8,922 nucleotides of DNA from positions 68,113 to 77,034 of the forward strand of contig DEHT01000044.1 of NCBI GenBank assembly GCA_002352045.1, in the 5' to 3' direction. This DNA is from Chitinophagaceae bacterium UBA2793. Lineage in GTDB: Bacteria > Bacteroidota > Bacteroidia > Chitinophagales > Chitinophagaceae. The notes below the pieces were generated by a model. That model did not search any database. It was given only the letters and a program-made list of their open reading frames with translations, and had not been told where the DNA came from. This document shows, in pieces, positions 5,780-8,922 of the stretch; the first letter of the stretch is position 1; each line of letters opens with the position of its first letter. The position numbers and the translations under genes were made by a program.

Positions 5780-7995
5780 TTTTGCAGCATTTTTAAAATA
5801 GTATCTATCGCCACACGATTGTTGCTATTGTTTAAAGATTTTATTACATCTTTTTTCTCCCTGGCCGACAAGTGAAAGTTGAGCGCAGCAGCCGACTCTC
5901 TTTTTTCGGGATGGTAGTTTAAAGAAATTTTTCTCAGCTTAAGGCTATTGGCTTTATCAAAATAATTAAACTGCTCGGTTTGATTATAGTATTGCAAATA
6001 AAACCAATTGTGCTGCAACATAGTGGCCGGTGTTACCATCACATCTGTAATTCCGGCAATATCACCTTCGTTTTCCCACTCATTGTCCAGCCGGTCTCTT
6101 AACTGTACTATCAATACAGCAGAAGTATTTTGTGCTATCCAATCTCTAAAATTATCAATAAAACGCAAAGAAGTTTCCATGCCAATATTATCTCTTAAGC
6201 CGGCGTCCATTACATCTATTACAGGTTTGCTGGGCAGCCACACATTGGGCAACACATAAGGGAAAGTGGCATTCATTCGCATAGCAGTGAGTACTCTCAA
6301 GTTTTGAGGTTGCTGCTCTTTAAACAGCAACGAAAAGTCAACCGCATCTGGGTTTATAGTAGTGTCGCTTTGAAACATAGTAGGCTTCATCATAAAACTC
6401 ATGGGCTGTGTGTTCATAATTAGTTTTCTGCCATCGGCTTTTATTACCGAATTAAAAATGATTAATGGAATAGATGCGGAGTACTCATCTTTAGCCAGGT
6501 CCTTTAATTGAATGTTTAAAATACCTCTTGTATTATCGCTCAGCTTTTTTTCAAAGGCGTAACCACGGTCTTTTATATAGCGTTGATTGCCCACTTCAAA
6601 TTTTTGTACCGGTGCAAAAATGTCTCTAGCCATCATGGACGTAAATACAGGATTGAGCAGGTCTTTAGTGATGTTGGCGGTAAATTTTTCATCGTACAAC
6701 TTTACGGTGCTATCTTTTAAAGCATATCGGTATAGCTCCCTGTAATAGGTTGCGGCAAGCATACCACCACTGGCACCGCTTATTAAAAAACTATGTTTTG
6801 TAAATTCGTTATGGGAAAGGCTATCTAATTTTTGCAAGGCACTCATTACAAACGCTGCGCTGCGCAATCCTCCGCCACTCACATTCACAAAAATCATTAC
6901 CGGCTTTTCTTCTGCATGTTTTTGTTTCCAATTATTGAGCACCTGCAGCATATTGGCTTTATCTTTTTCAATTTTATCTATGCTGCATGTTTGTAACAAA
7001 TTCTCTTTTGAATAGGCCGGCCTTCGTGCAGCATTAGAATAATTGAGTCCATAAGCTTTGTTTCTTGGGTCTATAATATCGTTCTGATACAAATAATTAA
7101 ATAATAGTAGCAATACAATTGCAAAAGGCAGGCTCCAGCTTTGTAAAAAATAAGAAAGGGCACCTATAACCGCAATCAAAATAGAAAAGAAAACCAAAAT
7201 GCTGGCTGCCGCAGGCATTTCAAAAATTCTTTTCTCCAAAAAAAAGCCCACTATCATTAGAAACATAAAAGCGAGTAAAATGCAAAGCATTGCTGCCAAA
7301 TGATGGCGGGAAAAAATTTTATCTAAAAAATCTCTGCGGTAATGTCCCACACTTCTTGCTTTACGTAATGCAAAACGTGCCGTTAAATAATAATTCACCT
7401 TTAATCCAAATTCGTCTAATATAAATCGTTTGCCGGTAAAAGTTTTATTGAACAATTCGGGATTGCCAATAATAGTCGTCATAGTACGATCAATAGTTTT
7501 AGCCGCCCGGAAAAAATATAGAAAAGACAATAGGATGAGTACGGCTATGCCTAAAACAACTCCTGCAATAATGCTCAATATTTGCCCCGCATTCATCAGT
7601 TCTTTATAATCATCAAACCTATAAAGTTTGAAAAAATAAAAAAGCATAAACAACAAGGGAAAAATAAAATTGTTGATGCAATATTTTAAAAAAGGATTAC
7701 CGGCGGTTGCTAAAAATAAAAAGCGTTTACTGTGCAATATAAAGGTGGTAATGTTCCAGCTCATTATAAATACACCCCAGGCCATGCCTGTAATAAATGC
7801 CCCCAGCATATTTACAGAGCCTAAATATTCCGGTGCAAAAAACAATGCATCGGCTCCAAAGTTTTTCATAAAGCCACTGTTGATGGTACTACCCAGTATA
7901 TACCAAAACAACAGCAACACCTGGTATTTTCTAAAATGCAGGAGAAAAAGTTGAACCGGAAAAAAATAAAAAATATTCTTGAATAGTAATTTCAT
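5776..7995 (-). CDS. Membrane-anchored patatin-like phospholipase
   Basis: A 739-residue protein in two parts. Residues 1 to about 315 are hydrophobic, with about seven likely membrane segments (for example near 24-42, 62-84, 106-122, 138-163, 230-252, 262-285 and 288-304) and basic loops between some of them. The rest is a patatin-like hydrolase domain: the oxyanion-hole motif SGGGLRSA (S373, G374-G376, R378), the nucleophile elbow GASGG with S409, and V-I-D-V-M-D597-A-G599, where D597 would complete the Ser-Asp dyad in place of the usual DGG or DGA. Patatins cleave acyl esters of lipids; the substrate here is unknown. The membrane part would hold the lipase at the inner membrane, with the catalytic side not determinable by eye. 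The start at 7995 keeps the first membrane segment. It may be co-transcribed with ctaA, 60 bases upstream. Confidence 0.82.
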   Translation of the reverse strand: MKLLFKNIFYFFPVQLFLLHFRKYQVLLLFWYILGSTINSGFMKNFGADALFFAPEYLGSVNMLGAFITGMAWGVFIMSWNITTFILHSKRFLFLATAGNPFLKYCINNFIFPLLFMLFYFFKLYRFDDYKELMNAGQILSIIAGVVLGIAVLILLSFLYFFRAAKTIDRTMTTIIGNPELFNKTFTGKRFILDEFGLKVNYYLTARFALRKARSVGHYRRDFLDKIFSRHHLAAMLCILLAFMFLMIVGFFLEKRIFEMPAAASILVFFSILIAVIGALSYFLQSWSLPFAIVLLLLFNYLYQNDIIDPRNKAYGLNYSNAARRPAYSKENLLQTCSIDKIEKDKANMLQVLNNWKQKHAEEKPVMIFVNVSGGGLRSAAFVMSALQKLDSLSHNEFTKHSFLISGASGGMLAATYYRELYRYALKDSTVKLYDEKFTANITKDLLNPVFTSMMARDIFAPVQKFEVGNQRYIKDRGYAFEKKLSDNTRGILNIQLKDLAKDEYSASIPLIIFNSVIKADGRKLIMNTQPMSFMMKPTMFQSDTTINPDAVDFSLLFKEQQPQNLRVLTAMRMNATFPYVLPNVWLPSKPVIDVMDAGLRDNIGMETSLRFIDNFRDWIAQNTSAVLIVQLRDRLDNEWENEGDIAGITDVMVTPATMLQHNWFYLQYYNQTEQFNYFDKANSLKLRKISLNYHPEKRESAAALNFHLSAREKKDVIKSLNNSNNRVAIDTILKMLQN

Positions 7996-7997
7996 AT

Positions 7998-8010
7998 AAG
8001 CACTGTGCTT
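7998..8010. repeat. 13-base odd palindrome before the patatin gene
   Basis: AAGCACTGTGCTT has perfect 6-base arms around a central base and ends 2 bases before the patatin start codon (minus strand). A one-base loop makes a stable RNA hairpin unlikely unless the stem opens, so if functional it would be a protein-binding operator or a weak translation-start structure. It lies just downstream of the -7-like element at 8011-8018. Chance occurrence is possible. Confidence 0.3.
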
Positions 8011-8018
8011 TAAAATTA
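8011..8018 (-). promoter_or_regulatory. Weak -7-like element for the patatin gene
   Basis: Read on the minus strand this is TAATTTTA, one mismatch from TAnnTTTG, 15 bases before the ATG at 7995. No TTG lies 17-23 bases further upstream, so support is weak in AT-rich DNA. If it is inactive, the patatin gene would depend on read-through from ctaA. Confidence 0.22.
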
Positions 8019-8055
8019 CTATAAAAACAGCTAACTAAATTTTTTTGTATTAGTA

Positions 8056-8922
8056 CTATTTATCTATCTGCCCACCCTGAATTTGCTTTTTTAAAAATAC
8101 AAACAACCCCGTAATAGTTAAAACAATTAGCATGGCCACCAATTGATGCGATACTCCCAACCAAACCATTTTTTGTTTATCGGTAGAATTAATCACCGTT
8201 AAAATACCCAACAATACCTGCAACAAAAACAGCGAGAGTAATAATTTATTTAAACTGTTGAAAAGTTTGTTGCCTTTCACTTTAAATGCATTGATACTAT
8301 AAAATATTACCAACAACAAAAGCAGGTAAGCTAAACCCCTATGTACAAAATGAATCATGATGGTATTATTCAGCAGGTTATTGGCCAATGAGCCTTCGGC
8401 AAACATATATTCAGGAAAATATTTTCCATTTATACTTGGCCAGGTGGGTGCCACAGAAGCTGCTTTTAGGCCGGCCATAAAGCCTCCGTAAACCAATTGA
8501 AAAAACAACAATATACTCAACAGAGTTAGTTTATTTTTTAATGCCGGCGAAAAAATTTTTTGCTGCATAGATGGCAGTAAGTTAAATGCAAACCAGGCCG
8601 TATATACCAATAATACAATAGCAGCAATTAAATGAGTAGTTAGCTCTACATGACCCACATAATATTTTTCGGGCACCAATCCGCTTTTAACCATTATCCA
8701 TCCTACCAAACCCTGTAAAGCTCCTAATACAAATAAAACGGCCATTGGCTTTACCATACTTTTATCAAATTTTTTTCGGGCAATAAAATAAACAAAGCCT
8801 ATTAAAAAAACTACTCCCAAAAGTCTTGCCCACACTCGGTGAAACCATTCCCAGAAAAAAATAAATTTAAAATCGCTCAATGAAAAATGTTGGTGTACAT
8901 ATTTAAACTGATCGGTATTTCT
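8056..8922 (-). CDS. ctaA: Heme A synthase CtaA/Cox15, N-terminus outside window
   Basis: This is an inner-membrane enzyme that oxidises the C8 methyl of heme O to a formyl group, giving heme A for aa3-type cytochrome oxidase. The frame stays open past the ATG at 8880 to the window edge, adding 14 residues (RNTDQFKYVHQHFS) that match the Cox15 segment before the conserved FKFIFFWEW, so that ATG is internal and the gene is truncated here. Counting from that Met, the conserved heme-ligand histidines are visible: H14 (EWFHRVWAR), H83 (TTHLI), H180 (HRGLA) and H245 (SHQL). The loop FMAGLKA...TWPSINGKYFPE is the Cox15 signature between the two halves. About seven of the usual eight membrane helices are visible; the first is missing. 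It ends with TAG at 8056-8058. Confidence 0.93.
   Translation of the reverse strand, partial: RNTDQFKYVHQHFSLSDFKFIFFWEWFHRVWARLLGVVFLIGFVYFIARKKFDKSMVKPMAVLFVLGALQGLVGWIMVKSGLVPEKYYVGHVELTTHLIAAIVLLVYTAWFAFNLLPSMQQKIFSPALKNKLTLLSILLFFQLVYGGFMAGLKAASVAPTWPSINGKYFPEYMFAEGSLANNLLNNTIMIHFVHRGLAYLLLLLVIFYSINAFKVKGNKLFNSLNKLLLSLFLLQVLLGILTVINSTDKQKMVWLGVSHQLVAMLIVLTITGLFVFLKKQIQGGQIDK

Noticed and set aside
8878..8880. ATG as the start of the heme A synthase gene
   Set aside because: The frame is open through the window edge and the added 14 residues fit the family, and the first membrane helix of Cox15 would otherwise be missing.
1..8922. Mobile element, defence island or CRISPR array
   Set aside because: No transposase, integrase, terminal or direct repeats, or spaced repeats are visible, and base composition looks even throughout.

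Overview
The window looks like a chromosomal segment from a member of the Bacteroidota, probably a Chitinophagaceae-type aerobe. Supporting signs are the moderately AT-rich DNA, the lack of Shine-Dalgarno sequences, start regions resembling the phylum's TAnnTTTG -7 element, a Bacteroidota-style Obg with a changed G4 motif, and a lipoprotein resembling a small Bacteroidota family. The species assignment is inference. I see no rRNA, tRNA, CRISPR array, insertion sequence, phage gene or pseudogene. Coding density is very high: the longest non-coding stretch is about 60 bases, and no intrinsic terminator is visible.

Layout. (1) Bases 1-1402, plus strand: the tail of a phenylacetate catabolic operon. 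It holds the C-terminal 112 residues of an enoyl-CoA hydratase/isomerase (PaaG-like), the thioesterase PaaI, and the gamma-carbonic-anhydrase-like PaaY. PaaG isomerises the ring epoxide of phenylacetyl-CoA; PaaI and PaaY are thought to rescue CoA from dead-end or toxic ring intermediates. (2) Bases 1403-1780, minus strand: a small CC-containing lipoprotein whose stop codon abuts that of paaY. (3) Bases 1833-5779, plus strand: the ribosome-associated GTPase Obg, a CPBP-type membrane protein, a FabH-type ketoacyl-ACP synthase III and a DagK/LCB5-type lipid kinase, separated by gaps of 19 to 36 bases. (4) Bases 5776-7995, minus strand: a large protein with an N-terminal membrane domain and a C-terminal patatin lipase domain, overlapping the end of the lipid kinase gene. 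(5) Bases 8056-8922, minus strand: heme A synthase (CtaA/Cox15), cut by the window end.

As a whole this is mainly core and lipid or respiratory metabolism. The heme A synthase and the oxygen-dependent phenylacetate pathway both point to aerobic life. FabH, the lipid kinase and the patatin protein put fatty-acid initiation, lipid phosphorylation and lipid hydrolysis side by side, though the sequence alone does not show that they work together. I do not see a clear new multi-gene system. The least explained parts are the membrane-anchored patatin protein, the CPBP variant with altered motifs, and the small lipoprotein.
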